Part shown: positions 21,450 through 30,487 of the stretch, in pieces | Layout of the letters: the number at the start of each line of letters is the position of its first letter | How positions within the stretch are numbered: the first letter of the stretch is position 1 | Assembly (NCBI GenBank): GCA_963807305.1 | Contig: CAWEBN010000005.1 | Location: forward strand, 930,001 to 994,000 | Direction of reading: 5' to 3' | Length of the DNA: 64,000 nucleotides | From: JAOPZW01 sp963807305 | GTDB taxonomy: Bacteria; Actinomycetota; Thermoleophilia; Solirubrobacterales; Solirubrobacteraceae | Notes under the pieces: generated by a model | What the model was told of the DNA's origin: nothing | Databases searched by the model: none | The model's input: only the letters and a program-made list of their open reading frames with translations | Position numbers and translations under genes: made by a program

Positions 21450-23408
21450 TCGCCACCTACCGCCTGCAGCTCTCGCCCGAGCAGGATTTCGCCGCCGTGC
21501 GCGGGCTGGTGCCCTACCTGCGCGAGCTGGGGATCTCGCACCTGTACCTGTCGCCCTCCCTGCAGGCGCGGACCGGCTCGACCCATGGTTACGACGTGGT
21601 GGATCCCACGCGGGTCTCGGACGCGCTGGGCGGGGAGGCGGGGCTGCGCGCGCTGGCCGCCGAGGGTCTCGCGATCGTGCTGGACATCGTGCCCAACCAC
21701 ATGGGCGTCTCCGAGGAGAACCGCTGGTGGTCCGACGAGCGCGAGCGTGCGCGGGTCTTCGACTACGACCCCGAGGACGGCTGGTACCGGCGCTTCTTCG
21801 ACATCGACGACCTGGCGGGCGTGCGCGTCGAGGACCCGGAGGTGTTCGACCTCGTCCACGGCAAGGTCCTCGAGCTCGTGCGCGACGGCGTGATCGACGG
21901 CCTGCGGGTCGACCACCCCGACGGGCTCGCCGACCCGGCGGGCTACCTGGCGCGCCTGCGCGCCGCCGGCGCTCGGCACGTGTGGGTGGAGAAGATCCTG
22001 CACACCAACGAGCCGCTGCGCGACTGGCCCGTCGAGGGCACCGTCGGCTACGAGTTCCTCAACGACGCGGCGGCGCTGTTCGTCGACCCGGCGGGCGAGG
22101 CGGCGCTCGCGCGGCTGCCGAACGCCGGCGAGCCGTTCGCGGACGTCGCGGCGCGCGCCCAGCTCGAGCAGGCGGCGACGACCTTCGCCCGCGAGGTCGA
22201 GCGCCTGCGCGAGCTCCTCGACATCGACGGCATCCCGGAGGCGCTGGCGGCGCTGCCGATCTACCGCACGTACGTGGAGCCGTGGTCGGGGCGCGTCGAG
22301 GACGCCGACGTGCACGCCATCGACGCCGCGGCCGGCGGCCGGCTCGCCGACGTGCTGGCCCTGCGCGAGCGCGGCCACGACGAGCTCGTCACGCGCTTTC
22401 AGCAGACCTCGCCCGCCGATCACGGCCAAGGGAATCGAGGACACCGCCTTCTACCGCCACCTGCGGCTGCTGGCGCTCAACGAGGTGGGCGGTGACCCGG
22501 CGCGCTTCGGCCTGTCGGTGGACGCCTTCCATGCCACCAACGCGGCGCGGGCCGGGCGCTTCCCGCGCGGGCTGCTCGTCACCCAGACGCACGACACCAA
22601 GCGCTCGGGCGACGTGCGCGCGCGCCTCGGCGCGCTGAGCACGATGGCCGAGGAGTGGGCGTCGCTGGCCGAGGGCTGGGTCCGCGAGGCCGACGCCCCC
22701 GACGAGCACAGCGCGTACCTGGTCCTGCAGACGCTCGTCGGCGTCTGGCCGATCGAGCCCGGGCGGCTCGAGACCTACGTCGAGAAGGCGCTGCGCGAGG
22801 CCAAGCTGCGGACCACCTGGGCGGCGCCCGACGAGGGCTACGAGGCGGCAGCGCGCCGCTATGCGCGGGCGCTGGCCGAGCGTCCGCCCGAGGGCTTCAC
22901 GGCCTTCGCCGAGCGCCTCGCCGTCGAGGGCCGGCGCGCGGCGCTGGGCCAGTTGCTGCTCAAGCTCACCGCGCCCGGCGTGCCCGACATCTACCAGGGC
23001 GACGAGCTCGAGGCGCTCAGCCTCGTCGATCCCGACAACCGCAGGCCGGTCGACTGGGCCGCGCGCCGCGAGGCGCTGGCGCGGCTGCGCGCGGGGGAGG
23101 CGCCGCGCGACTTCGGCGAGCGCAAGCTCGACCTCATCCGCCGCGCGCTGGCCCTGCGGGCGCGGCGGCCCGCGGCGTTCGCGGGCACCTACGAGCCGGT
23201 CGACGCCGGCCCGGGGGTGGCCGCCTACCTGCGCGGCGGCGAGGCGCTGGCCGTCGTGCCGGTGCGCGACTGGCAGGGCGCGCGGCTGACCGTGCCCGGC
23301 CGCTGGCGTTCGGTGCTCGACGACGGCGAGCCGCTCGACCTCACCGGCGGCATGGATGTCGGCGAGCTCACCGGTGGATGGCCGGTGGCGCTGCTCGAGC
23401 GCGCGTGA
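21446..23408 (+). pseudogene. treY: Malto-oligosyltrehalose synthase, +1 frameshift
   Basis: Starts with GTG in a GTGA overlap with the GH4 gene. The first part reads ATYRLQLSPEQDF, ISHLYLSPSLQARTGSTHGYD, IVPNHMGVSEENRWW, nucleophile region GLRVDHPDGLADP and VEKILHTNEPL, all TreY. At about 22411-22418 the frame breaks: the expected TSPAITAKGIEDTAFYRH is recovered only by dropping one C in the GCCCGCC run, and the rest (LTAPGVPDIYQGDEL...) continues in the new frame to TGA 23406-23408. The span is 1963 bases (3n+1), giving about 653 residues when repaired, a compact TreY. The enzyme forms maltooligosyltrehalose. The frameshift may be a sequence error. Confidence 0.9.
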
Positions 23409-24576
23409 GCAGCTCGGCCGCGGGTGCGGTCGAGTCGCGCGGGATCCGCAGGCCGACGAAGCCCGCGGTCGCCACGATGATCGCGATGCACAGGCCCGCG
23501 AGCAGCCGGTGGCCCGAGTCCGTGGTCAGCGAGTCGTGCAGGAGCCCGACGACGCCGCCGGCCAGGAGCCCGCCGGCCAGGCCGGCACACGAGGCCTCCA
23601 GGCGCGAGCCCGCGCGCTCGGCGCCGAAGGCCCAGCCCAGGAACGCCCCGGCGGCGATCATCCCGACGGCGGTGCCGGCCGTGTCGGTGCCTTCGGCCGA
23701 GGACAGGGTGAGGCCCGCGTAGGCGCCGGCGTAGACCGCGCCGGCCACGATCCCTGCACCCAGCCCCAGCAGGAAGGAGACGATCGGCTCGCGCGAGCGA
23801 CGCGAGAGGAAGCCCACGGCGAGGGCCGCGAGCGCTCCGGCGATGCCGAAGAAGATCGCCTTCTCGAGGACGAAGTCGCGGACCGTGACCAGGCTGTCGC
23901 GGTCCAGCGGCGCGCGGTTGACCACGTTGCGGGCGAGCAGGTCGGCGGGGAAGGCGGTGAGGAGCGCCACGGCGGCCGCCGCGAAGACGGCGAAGGTGGT
24001 GTGGTCGGGCGGCTCGGCCGCGGATGCGGTCACGGGCGCGGTGATCGGGGCGACGGTCGGCGTCGTCGTCGTCGTCGGCAGCCCGGCGGGCTTGACGTGC
24101 AGCGCACTGGTGCCGCGCAGCAGCGTGTCGAGGTGCTGGCCGAGCTGGCCGACGTCGTAGTCCCAGCGCCGATCGGAGAGCTCGAAGGCGTTGCGCCGGC
24201 GCAGCGCCAACAGCGACTCCGGCAGCTCCTCGCGCGGCGGGAGCCGGGCGCCGTCGACGAGCACGGGGATGACCTCGACGCCGTCGCGCGCCAGCGCCCG
24301 CTCGATCTCCAGGCGCACCCAGTCGTCGGGCTTGTCGATCCGCCGCTCGCCCTCGCGGTCGCGGGCGTCGAGCCACCCGGGGCCGATGATGGCGAGCACG
24401 ACGTTGCATCTGTCGACGAGGCCGGTGATGTACTCGCCGAAGTCCGCGCCGGGAGGGATCTCGACGTCGCGGAAGACGTGCTCGTCGCTGTAGCGGCGCG
24501 AGAGGTCGCCCTGGAGGCGCCCCGCGTAGCCGCGCGAGTCGTCGCGCCGGTAGCTGATGAAGATGCGCTGGGCCAT
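23368..24576 (-). CDS. TIR-domain protein with multi-pass membrane C-terminus
   Basis: A protein of 402 residues. Residues 1-130 form a bacterial TIR_2-type domain: RIFISYRRDDSRGYAGRL, HVFRDVEIPPGADF, VLAIIGPGWLD, DDWVRLEIERAL with the candidate catalytic Glu at about residue 90, then VIPVLVDGA. A Thr/Pro-rich linker (about 165-190) leads to roughly six hydrophobic segments to the C-terminus. Bacterial TIR domains often cleave NAD+ or sense nucleotide signals in defence. The ATG lies two bases after the stop of the DUF4231 gene, so the two form an operon. The 3' end overlaps treY by 41 bases. Function is inferred, not shown. Confidence 0.85.
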   Translation of the reverse strand: MAQRIFISYRRDDSRGYAGRLQGDLSRRYSDEHVFRDVEIPPGADFGEYITGLVDRCNVVLAIIGPGWLDARDREGERRIDKPDDWVRLEIERALARDGVEVIPVLVDGARLPPREELPESLLALRRRNAFELSDRRWDYDVGQLGQHLDTLLRGTSALHVKPAGLPTTTTTPTVAPITAPVTASAAEPPDHTTFAVFAAAAVALLTAFPADLLARNVVNRAPLDRDSLVTVRDFVLEKAIFFGIAGALAALAVGFLSRRSREPIVSFLLGLGAGIVAGAVYAGAYAGLTLSSAEGTDTAGTAVGMIAAGAFLGWAFGAERAGSRLEASCAGLAGGLLAGGVVGLLHDSLTTDSGHRLLAGLCIAIIVATAGFVGLRIPRDSTAPAAELLTRARAAPPAIHR

Positions 24577-24578
24577 GG

Positions 24579-25070
24579 CTATTTCTGCTGGTGGCCCTGG
24601 CTCTGCTCCGACGCCCACGCGGAGTGCTCCTGCGAGACGCGGCTCTCGATGCGCTCGGCGAGCAGGGCGTCGGGCTTCGTGGCGGTCGCGTAGGAGCCCG
24701 CCTGCGCGAGGTAGAGGAACTTCTCGTGCTTGAGCGACTCGGCCGTCGAGCGATAGTGGGTCCAGTTGGAGTGGAACTGGAAGAGCTGCTGGACGCTCTC
24801 GAGGACGACGATGAGCGCGCCGAGGGCGCCGGAGACCCAGGTCGGCAGGCTGGTCGCGGCGATGACCGGGATGCTGGCCGCCGAGACGATCTGCACGACC
24901 TTGATGCGCAGGTAGTGGCGCTTGTTGCGCCGCGCGCCGCGCGAGTACCACGCGATCTGCTCCTCGAGACGCTGCCAGGAGGGCGGCGCCGCGGGCGCTT
25001 CGGCCGGCACGCTGCCGGCGCTCCTCGAAGAGGTCAGCGGCTGGGCGATGGGCGTTGTCGTCGCGCTCAT
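24579..25070 (-). CDS. DUF4231 (SLATT-like) two-helix membrane protein
   Basis: A protein of 163 residues. The central part reads WYSRGARRNKRHYLRIKVVQI, then two hydrophobic helices (VSAASIPVIAATSL; WVSGALGALIVVLESVQQLF), followed by the family-typical QFHSNWTHYRSTAESLKHEKF and LYLAQAGSYA. This is the DUF4231 pattern, related to SLATT membrane effectors described near TIR, SMODS and SLOG genes by comparative genomics. I chose ATG 25070, which has a GAGGGGGGG Shine-Dalgarno; the frame upstream to 25217 does not look coding. It is the first gene of the pair with the TIR protein and may be its pore-forming partner (inference). Confidence 0.82.
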   Translation of the reverse strand: MSATTTPIAQPLTSSRSAGSVPAEAPAAPPSWQRLEEQIAWYSRGARRNKRHYLRIKVVQIVSAASIPVIAATSLPTWVSGALGALIVVLESVQQLFQFHSNWTHYRSTAESLKHEKFLYLAQAGSYATATKPDALLAERIESRVSQEHSAWASEQSQGHQQK

Positions 25071-25177
25071 CGCAGGACCCCCCTCGTCATGTCCTCGTCC
25101 TTTTCCACGTCGCCCCCAGGCGGATCGATGTCCGAAAGTACGTCTGAGGAGGGACTTTGTGTCAGCAGGCACGATCT

Positions 25178-25207
25178 TGTCCCGTTTCGGGGCCTCAAAG
25201 CGGGACA
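25178..25207. promoter_or_regulatory. Palindrome between divergent DUF4231 and GT4 genes
   Basis: An inverted repeat with arms TGTCCCG-TTT and AAA-G-CGGGACA around a nine-base centre (one bulged G) lies in the 193-base gap between the TIR/DUF4231 operon (minus) and the GT4 gene (plus). It could be an operator for either transcript or an RNA hairpin. I see no convincing -35/-10 pair to decide. Confidence 0.4.
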
Positions 25208-25263
25208 GAACCTTCAATTGGCCTGCAACCGCGCCGGCGCCGCGTCGGTAGGGTCACCGGCCC

Positions 25264-26481
25264 GTGCCCCGGCGCATCCTGATCCTCTCCTGGGAGTACC
25301 CGCCGATCGTCGAGGGCGGGCTCGCGCGCCACGTGCGCAAGCTCTCCGAGGGGCTGGTGGAGCGCGACGTGGCGGTGCACGTCCTCACGCGTGGACGCGA
25401 GGGCGACCTGCCCGAGGAGGTTCGCGCGGGCGTGCGCGTGCACCGCATGCCCGAGCCCGCGATGCCCCGCGACCTCGACGAGTTCGTGGCGTGGGTCGAG
25501 GGCATGAACGAGCACATGCTGGCGGCGGGCCGCGCGCTGACCGACCGCTACGACTTCCACGTCATCCACGGCCACGACTGGCTGGTGGCCCGCGCCGCCG
25601 CTGCGCTGGCGCGCGCCGCCCGACGGCCGTACCTGACGACCGTCCACGCCACCGAGTACGGCCGTCATCAGGGCTGGGTCGACAAGCACCCGCAGAGCTA
25701 CATCCACGGCGTCGAGCGCTGGATGGTGCGCCGCGCCGAGGGCGTCGTCGTCTGCAGCCACTACATGCAGGGCCACGTCGCCGACGTGTTCGGCATCGAC
25801 GAGGCCAAGGTCCAGGTCATCCCCAACGGCATCGATCCGCTCGACCTCGCGCCGGTCGACGACCTCGCGGCGCTGCGGGCGCGCTTCGCCGACCCGACCG
25901 AGAAGCTCGTGCTGCTCATCGGGCGCCTGGTCTACGAGAAGGGCTTCCAGATCGCCCTCGACGCTCTCCCGCGGGTCATCGCGCGCCTGGACGGCGTGCG
26001 CTTCCTGGTCGCCGGGTCGGGCACCCACGAGGCCGAGCTCAAGGCGCAGGCGCGGCGCCTGGGCCTCGAGCGCCACGGCACCTTCCTGGGCTGGATCGGC
26101 GACGACGTGCTGCGTTCGCTGTACCGGATCGCCGACCTGTGCGTGGTCCCCTCGATCTACGAGCCGTTCGGGTTGGTGGCGCTCGAGGCGATGGCCAGCG
26201 GCTGCCCCTGCATCGTGGCCGACACCGGGGGCCTGCGCGAGGTCGTCCCCAACGAGGACGTCGGCCTGCGCTTCCGCTCGCGCGACCCGCGCTCCTTGGC
26301 GCAGATGATGGAGTGGGTCCTGGCCAACCCGGCGCTGCGCTTCCGCCTCGTGACCGAGGCCTCCGCCCACGTTGCGCGCTTCGACTGGGCCGATGTCGCA
26401 CGCCGTACCGACGAGGTCTACGGCGCGCTGAGCGCCCGCGGCGCCAAGCGCCGCCCGGCGACGCTGGAGCGCACGCGGTAG
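25264..26481 (+). CDS. GT4-family glycosyltransferase (possible glucan synthase)
   Basis: A GT-B fold protein of 405 residues. The N-terminus ILILSWEYPPIVEGGLARHV has the Gly-rich loop seen in bacterial starch/glycogen synthase-like GT4 enzymes. The C-terminal half has VLLIGRLVYEKGFQIALDAL and the donor-binding block SIYEPFGLVALEAMASGCPCIVADTGG with the conserved E-x7-E pattern. It probably transfers glucose from a nucleotide sugar. Given the glycogen island just upstream it could be the GlgA/GlgM-type enzyme that makes linear glucan or maltose-1-phosphate, but other GT4 substrates cannot be excluded. Start GTG 25264. The downstream side carries the repeat element. Confidence 0.85.
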   Translation: MPRRILILSWEYPPIVEGGLARHVRKLSEGLVERDVAVHVLTRGREGDLPEEVRAGVRVHRMPEPAMPRDLDEFVAWVEGMNEHMLAAGRALTDRYDFHVIHGHDWLVARAAAALARAARRPYLTTVHATEYGRHQGWVDKHPQSYIHGVERWMVRRAEGVVVCSHYMQGHVADVFGIDEAKVQVIPNGIDPLDLAPVDDLAALRARFADPTEKLVLLIGRLVYEKGFQIALDALPRVIARLDGVRFLVAGSGTHEAELKAQARRLGLERHGTFLGWIGDDVLRSLYRIADLCVVPSIYEPFGLVALEAMASGCPCIVADTGGLREVVPNEDVGLRFRSRDPRSLAQMMEWVLANPALRFRLVTEASAHVARFDWADVARRTDEVYGALSARGAKRRPATLERTR

Positions 26482-26920
26482 GCGGTCGCCGTCGGGCGCC
26501 GGCGGCGCGAACAGCATCATCGAGGGAAGGGAGTGAGCGGTGCCCGCTGCGCGCGCGGTGGCCGTGGCGCGCCGGCGCTCCCGCCGGCGTTGGCTGCTCT
26601 GCGCGGCGCAAAACTGCATCATCGAGGGGAAGAAAGTGAGTGGTGGCCGGGGCGAGGGCGGCGCCCCTGGCGCGTCGGCGCTCCCCCGGGGAACGAGCGG
26701 GGAGTTTGTCGGCCTATGCCCGACAAAGTCCCCGTCGTCCCGACGTGCGGGGACAGTTGTCGGGTTTGATGCCCATACGGCACGAAACCCGACACTCGTT
26801 CCCTCGACGAGTGGCAACGCGCCACGGCGGCCGCCCGCGCACCGGGCACCGCTCACGCTCTTCCCCTCGGTGATGCAGTCAGCGCCGCGCAGCGCCGGTT
26901 GCGCCCGCGGAGAACCTGAG
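26482..26920. repeat. Intergenic inverted-repeat/hairpin element array (copy 2, three heads)
   Basis: The 439-base gap between two convergent genes holds no convincing gene. It has three related heads: A (from about 26514, plus), B (from about 26617, plus) and C (about 26848-26878, minus). They share the pattern CATCAYCGAGGGgAAG...GTGAGYGGTG. A and C are inverted and could pair over about 30 bases. Inside lie two hairpins: 26699-26733 (arms GGGGA and TTTGTCGG with TCCCC and CCGACAAA) and 26758-26794 (perfect ten-base arms TGTCGGGTTT/AAACCCGACA). Heads A and C begin within about 45 bases of the stop codons of the flanking genes. Confidence 0.6.
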
Positions 26921-27265
26921 CTACGCCATGGCGAGCAGCTCTTCGGGGTCGCTCACGACCTCGAAGTGCTCGTTCATCGCGGTCACGGCGAACAGCCGCT
27001 GGACCGCCTGCGAACCGCGCACCAGCACGAGGCGGCGGCCGGTGCGCCGGCAGCGGCGGCGCAGGGCGACCAGGCGCGAGAGGCCGGTCGTGTCGAGGAA
27101 CTCGAGGCCGCGCAGGTCGACGAGCACCCGGCCCGGCGCATCACGCTCGATGCGGCGAATGGCCTCGTCGAACTCATAGGCGCGAATGAGGTCGAGCGAG
27201 CCCTGCAGGGTCACGTGGACAGTGTCGAAATCGGGGTGCTGGACCGTGAGCTGGATGGGTGCCAC
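26921..27265 (-). CDS. STAS-domain anti-anti-sigma factor-like protein
   Basis: A protein of 114 residues with a STAS fold: VHVTLQGSLDLIRAYEFDEAI, VLVDLRGLEFLDTTGLSRLVALRRR, LVLVRGSQAVQRLFAVTAM. In SpoIIAA-type proteins the residue after the Asp (DSSG) is a phospho-Ser; here the motif is DTTG, so Thr would be the acceptor if the protein is phosphoregulated. It would work in a partner-switching pathway with HATPase kinases and SpoIIE phosphatases, both of which occur elsewhere in this window. It stands alone; the upstream gap to 27336 is only about 70 bases and shared with the 3' end of the next minus gene. Confidence 0.88.
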   Translation of the reverse strand: MAPIQLTVQHPDFDTVHVTLQGSLDLIRAYEFDEAIRRIERDAPGRVLVDLRGLEFLDTTGLSRLVALRRRCRRTGRRLVLVRGSQAVQRLFAVTAMNEHFEVVSDPEELLAMA

Positions 27266-27336
27266 GGGGACCTCCGGGTCGGTCGACTCCCACCCGGTAC
27301 CCGTTCATCGCGCTAATAACCCCGATCAGCGCACCT

Positions 27337-28302
27337 TTAGCGGATGAGGCACGCGTCATGGGCGGCGCGGGCGACCTGCACCTCGTGCCGGACGCGTCCC
27401 GCGCGGTCGAGGATCGTGAGCGTCCCGCGGGCCAGGGAGGGGGTCACGACGACGCCGACGCCCGCCTGGACGTTGTACGAGCCGTACGGCACGCGCGCGG
27501 TCCGGCGCACCCGTCCGTGCACCAGATCGTGTATCCGCACGGTGGCGCCGTCGCCGCTGGCCACGTAGGCGACGCCCCGGCCGAAGCTCACGTGCTGGGG
27601 CGCCGCGTCGGCGCCCAGCAGCACGGGGCGCCCGCCGGCGGCCGGCAGCACCGCCAGGCGGCGCTCGCGCCCGGCGGTGATCCACACGCGCCGGCCGCTG
27701 GGGGAGAAGGCGATGTCGTGGGCCAGGAACGGCGGGCGCACGCGACGGCGCAGCCGCGGGCGCTGCGGATCGCCGACGTCGACCACCGCGAGGGCCCCGG
27801 CGCTCGACCCCAGCGCGATCCACAGGGTGCGCCCTGTGGGATCGAGGGAGAGGTGGCGCGCGCCGGCGCCGACCTCGAGGCCCCCGACGATCCGCCCGCG
27901 GACGAGGTCCACGACCACCAGCTCGCCGCGGGCGCCGTCGCTGACGAACGCGTGGCCGCCATCGGGCGCGATCGCCGTGTAGCGCGGGGCGCCGAGCCCG
28001 CGCAGGACGCGCCGCACCCGCGCGGGGCGCATCGTCAGCAGGGACACGCAGCCGGACGCGGGGTGGGCCACCACGACGTGTCCGCCCGGCCCGCTCTCGA
28101 TGCTGCGCGGATCCTCGACCGTCGCCAGCCGCCGCCGCACCTGCCCGCGATCGAGGCCGACGACGACGACATGCGCCTCGGTGTCCGCCGTGGCCAGCGC
28201 CAGCGGCTCGCGGCCGGCGGGCCCCCGCCACCCGGCGAGCGCCGGCAGACCGGCCAGGCCGAGGCCGACGAACGCCCGGCGGTCCAGCTCCATGCCTTCC
28301 AC
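27337..28302 (-). CDS. Secreted beta-propeller (YncE-like) protein with Tat-like signal
   Basis: A protein of about 321 residues starting MELDRRAFVGLGLAGLPALAG, a short Tat-like twin-Arg signal (RRAFVG) with a hydrophobic core. The rest is a repeated pattern of the seven-bladed YncE/cytochrome-D1 type: PRYTAIAPDGGHAFVSDGARGELVVVDL, RHLSLDPTGRTLWIAL, AHDIAFSPSGRRVWITAG, QHVSFGRGVAYVASGDG. Such proteins are usually exported and bind ligands or cofactors; no enzyme motif is visible. GTG 28302 and ATG 28293 are both possible starts. It follows the SpoIIE phosphatase gene on the same strand with a 33-base gap. Confidence 0.8.
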   Translation of the reverse strand: MEGMELDRRAFVGLGLAGLPALAGWRGPAGREPLALATADTEAHVVVVGLDRGQVRRRLATVEDPRSIESGPGGHVVVAHPASGCVSLLTMRPARVRRVLRGLGAPRYTAIAPDGGHAFVSDGARGELVVVDLVRGRIVGGLEVGAGARHLSLDPTGRTLWIALGSSAGALAVVDVGDPQRPRLRRRVRPPFLAHDIAFSPSGRRVWITAGRERRLAVLPAAGGRPVLLGADAAPQHVSFGRGVAYVASGDGATVRIHDLVHGRVRRTARVPYGSYNVQAGVGVVVTPSLARGTLTILDRAGRVRHEVQVARAAHDACLIR

Positions 28303-28335
28303 TACGGCGCCCGGCGCGCGGCAGGTCCCTGCGGC

Positions 28336-29460
28336 TCAGGCGGGAGCGAGCACGACCACGCTGGCGTCGTCGCGCAGCGGGCCGTCGTAGGTCGCGGCGA
28401 CGGCCTGGAGCACGGCCGCCGCGGCCGCGGTGGCCGAGGCGTCGTCCAGCGCCTCCAGGGCGCGGCGCAGCCCGCCCTCGCCGAACGCCTCGCCGCCCGG
28501 CGCGGTGCGCTCGAGGACGCCGTCGGAGACCAGGACGACGAGCTCGTCGGGCGCGATCGCCGCGGACGCGGTCTCGGCCGGCGGGTCGAGCCGGTCGAGC
28601 CCGAGGACCGGGCCGTCGCCGCCTTCTAGCTCGCGCAGCCCACGCTGGGCGTGCCAGACGAAGGGGGGCGGGTGCCCGCAGCGCAGCCACACGAGTGAGG
28701 AGGACCGGCCGTTCCACGTGGCCAGGATCGCGCTCATGAAGATGTCGGGCACATCCAGCCCGCAGAGCGCGTCGTGGATGGCGGACGCCGCCTCGGCCAG
28801 GTCGCCGCCGCCGCGGCGCGTCGCCCGGTAGGCGCCCAGGGCGATCGCGCCGATGGCCGAGGCCTGCGGACCCTTGCCGACGGCGTCGGCCACGCCCAGC
28901 CAGCCCCCGTCGGGCGTTGCGCAGTGATCGATCCAGTCGCCGCCGACGTCGTAGGCCGGCAGGATCGAGCCCGCCACCTCGGCACCCACGAGGCGCGTGA
29001 TCCGCGGCGGCATGAGGTCCTGCTGGAGCTCGGCGGCGGCGCTGCACGCGCGGTGGCGCCGCGCCCTGGCCAGCACGTCCGTGTAGCGCTCGGCCAGCTC
29101 GAGGGCCGCCGCCCCGCGCCTCGCCAGCGCCTCGACGTCGCCGGACGGCGCCGCCGAGAAGACGAGCACGCTCAGCGCACGGCCGCGCAGCGTCAGCGGC
29201 ACCACCGCGGCTCCGTCCGGCAGCCCACGCACCATCGCGGCGGCCTGCGTCGCCGGGATCTCGGGCCCGACCAGCTGCGCCGTCTCCAGCACGTCCGGCA
29301 GTCCGCCGTCGCCGGTCACCCGGCGCAGCGAGCGCCCGTCGAGGTCGGCGACGTAGAGCGCGGCGGGCACGCCGGCCGCCGCGCGAGCCTCGGCCACGAG
29401 CCGCTCGGCCACTCCCGCGAGCTGCCGCTCTTCCAGCAGGTCGAGCGGATCCGCCGCCAC
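28336..29460 (-). CDS. PP2C/SpoIIE-type serine phosphatase with GAF-like N-terminus
   Basis: A protein of 374 residues. The first ~130 residues resemble a small GAF-like sensor (AALYVADLDGRSLRRV, AVVPLTLRGRALSVLVFS). A linker helix with LQQDLMPP leads to the phosphatase, with metal-binding Asp residues in GGDWIDHC, GVADAVGKGPQASA, LVSDGVLERT and RDDASVVVL. Such enzymes dephosphorylate STAS anti-anti-sigma factors in partner-switching systems. The STAS gene about 1 kb downstream on the same strand is a natural candidate partner, with the beta-propeller gene between them. The signal sensed is unknown. Confidence 0.88.
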   Translation of the reverse strand: MAADPLDLLEERQLAGVAERLVAEARAAAGVPAALYVADLDGRSLRRVTGDGGLPDVLETAQLVGPEIPATQAAAMVRGLPDGAAVVPLTLRGRALSVLVFSAAPSGDVEALARRGAAALELAERYTDVLARARRHRACSAAAELQQDLMPPRITRLVGAEVAGSILPAYDVGGDWIDHCATPDGGWLGVADAVGKGPQASAIGAIALGAYRATRRGGGDLAEAASAIHDALCGLDVPDIFMSAILATWNGRSSSLVWLRCGHPPPFVWHAQRGLRELEGGDGPVLGLDRLDPPAETASAAIAPDELVVLVSDGVLERTAPGGEAFGEGGLRRALEALDDASATAAAAAVLQAVAATYDGPLRDDASVVVLAPA

Positions 29461-29467
29461 GGCGCGC

Positions 29468-30487
29468 CTAACCGCCCGCCGGCGAGGCCGTGCGCTCGCT
29501 CTCGCGGCGGAAGCGCGCCTCGCGCGAGACCTCGACGCCCTGCGCCTCGAGGTCCTTGGGCGGATCGCGATGCTCGAGCTGGAGGTCGCGCTCGGCCGGC
29601 AGGCCGGCCGTCAGCTCGCGCCCGCGCTCGATCTCGGCGTTGAGCTCCTGGCCGAAGAGCACCGCGAGGTTCGAGATCCACAGCCACACGAGCAGGGAGA
29701 TCGCGCCGCCGAGCGTGCCGTAGGTCTTGTTGTAGGAGCCGAAGTTGGCCACGTAGAAGCCGAAGGCCGCCGAGGCGACGATCCAGATGAGGAGCGCGAC
29801 GACGGCGCCGGGGCTCAGCCACTGGATGCGCGGCAGCCGGGCGTTCGGCGCCAGGTAGTAGAGGACCGCGAGCATGGCCAGCACGACCGCGGCCATGATC
29901 GGCCACTTGGCGATCTGGTAGGCGGTCACGCCCGCCGAGCCGAGCCCGAGCTTCGAGCCCAGCGCGTCGGCCAGCGGGCCGCTGACCACGAGCGCGATGA
30001 GCACCAGCGCGACCAGCAGGACCATGACGAGCGTGACCGCGACCTGGAGCGGGCGCAGCTTCCAGAACGGCCGGCCCTCCTGGACCTCGTAGATCGCATT
30101 CGACGCGCGCATGAAGGCGCCGATGTAGCCCGAGGCCGACCACACCGCGCCCGCGAGACCCAGGCCGAGCAGCGCGCCGGCTCCGCCCTTGTTCTGGACG
30201 ATGCCGTCGATGGTGCTCTGCAGTCCGGTGAGGGCGCTGTTGCCGCCCGAGACCTGGCGGGCGACGTCGATGAGCGCGTTGGTGGTCTGCGGGTACTGGC
30301 CGAAGATGCCGACGAGCGCCACGAGCGCGAGGAGCGCCGGGAAGAGGGCCAGGACCGCGTAGTAGGTCAGCGAGGCGGCCCAGTCGGTGAGGTTGTCGTC
30401 CTTGAACTCGACGTAGGTCCGCTTGAGGATCGCCCAGCGCCCGGTGCCGGGGATGTCGCCGGGATCGGTCTGGTCGTCGGTGCGCAT
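29468..30487 (-). CDS. YihY/BrkB family integral membrane protein
   Basis: A protein of 339 residues with six or so helices and YihY landmarks: YVEFKDDNLTDWAASLTYYAVLALFPALLAL near residue 30, LLGLGLAGAVWSASGYIGAFMRASNAIYEV, and LWISNLAVLFGQELNAEIER at the end of the membrane part. A charged cytoplasmic tail follows (QLEHRDPPKDLEAQGVEVSREARFR). The family was once called ribonuclease BN by mistake, and its transport role is unsettled. I chose ATG 30487; an upstream start would extend into non-coding-looking sequence. It is upstream of the SpoIIE gene, seven bases apart, so possibly co-transcribed. Confidence 0.88.
   Translation of the reverse strand: MRTDDQTDPGDIPGTGRWAILKRTYVEFKDDNLTDWAASLTYYAVLALFPALLALVALVGIFGQYPQTTNALIDVARQVSGGNSALTGLQSTIDGIVQNKGGAGALLGLGLAGAVWSASGYIGAFMRASNAIYEVQEGRPFWKLRPLQVAVTLVMVLLVALVLIALVVSGPLADALGSKLGLGSAGVTAYQIAKWPIMAAVVLAMLAVLYYLAPNARLPRIQWLSPGAVVALLIWIVASAAFGFYVANFGSYNKTYGTLGGAISLLVWLWISNLAVLFGQELNAEIERGRELTAGLPAERDLQLEHRDPPKDLEAQGVEVSREARFRRESERTASPAGG

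Noticed and set aside
26533..26873. Several open frames of 70-80 residues inside the repeat array
   Set aside because: They are Arg/Pro/Gly-rich, occur on both strands over the same palindromes, and share sequence only because the DNA repeats. No protein features.
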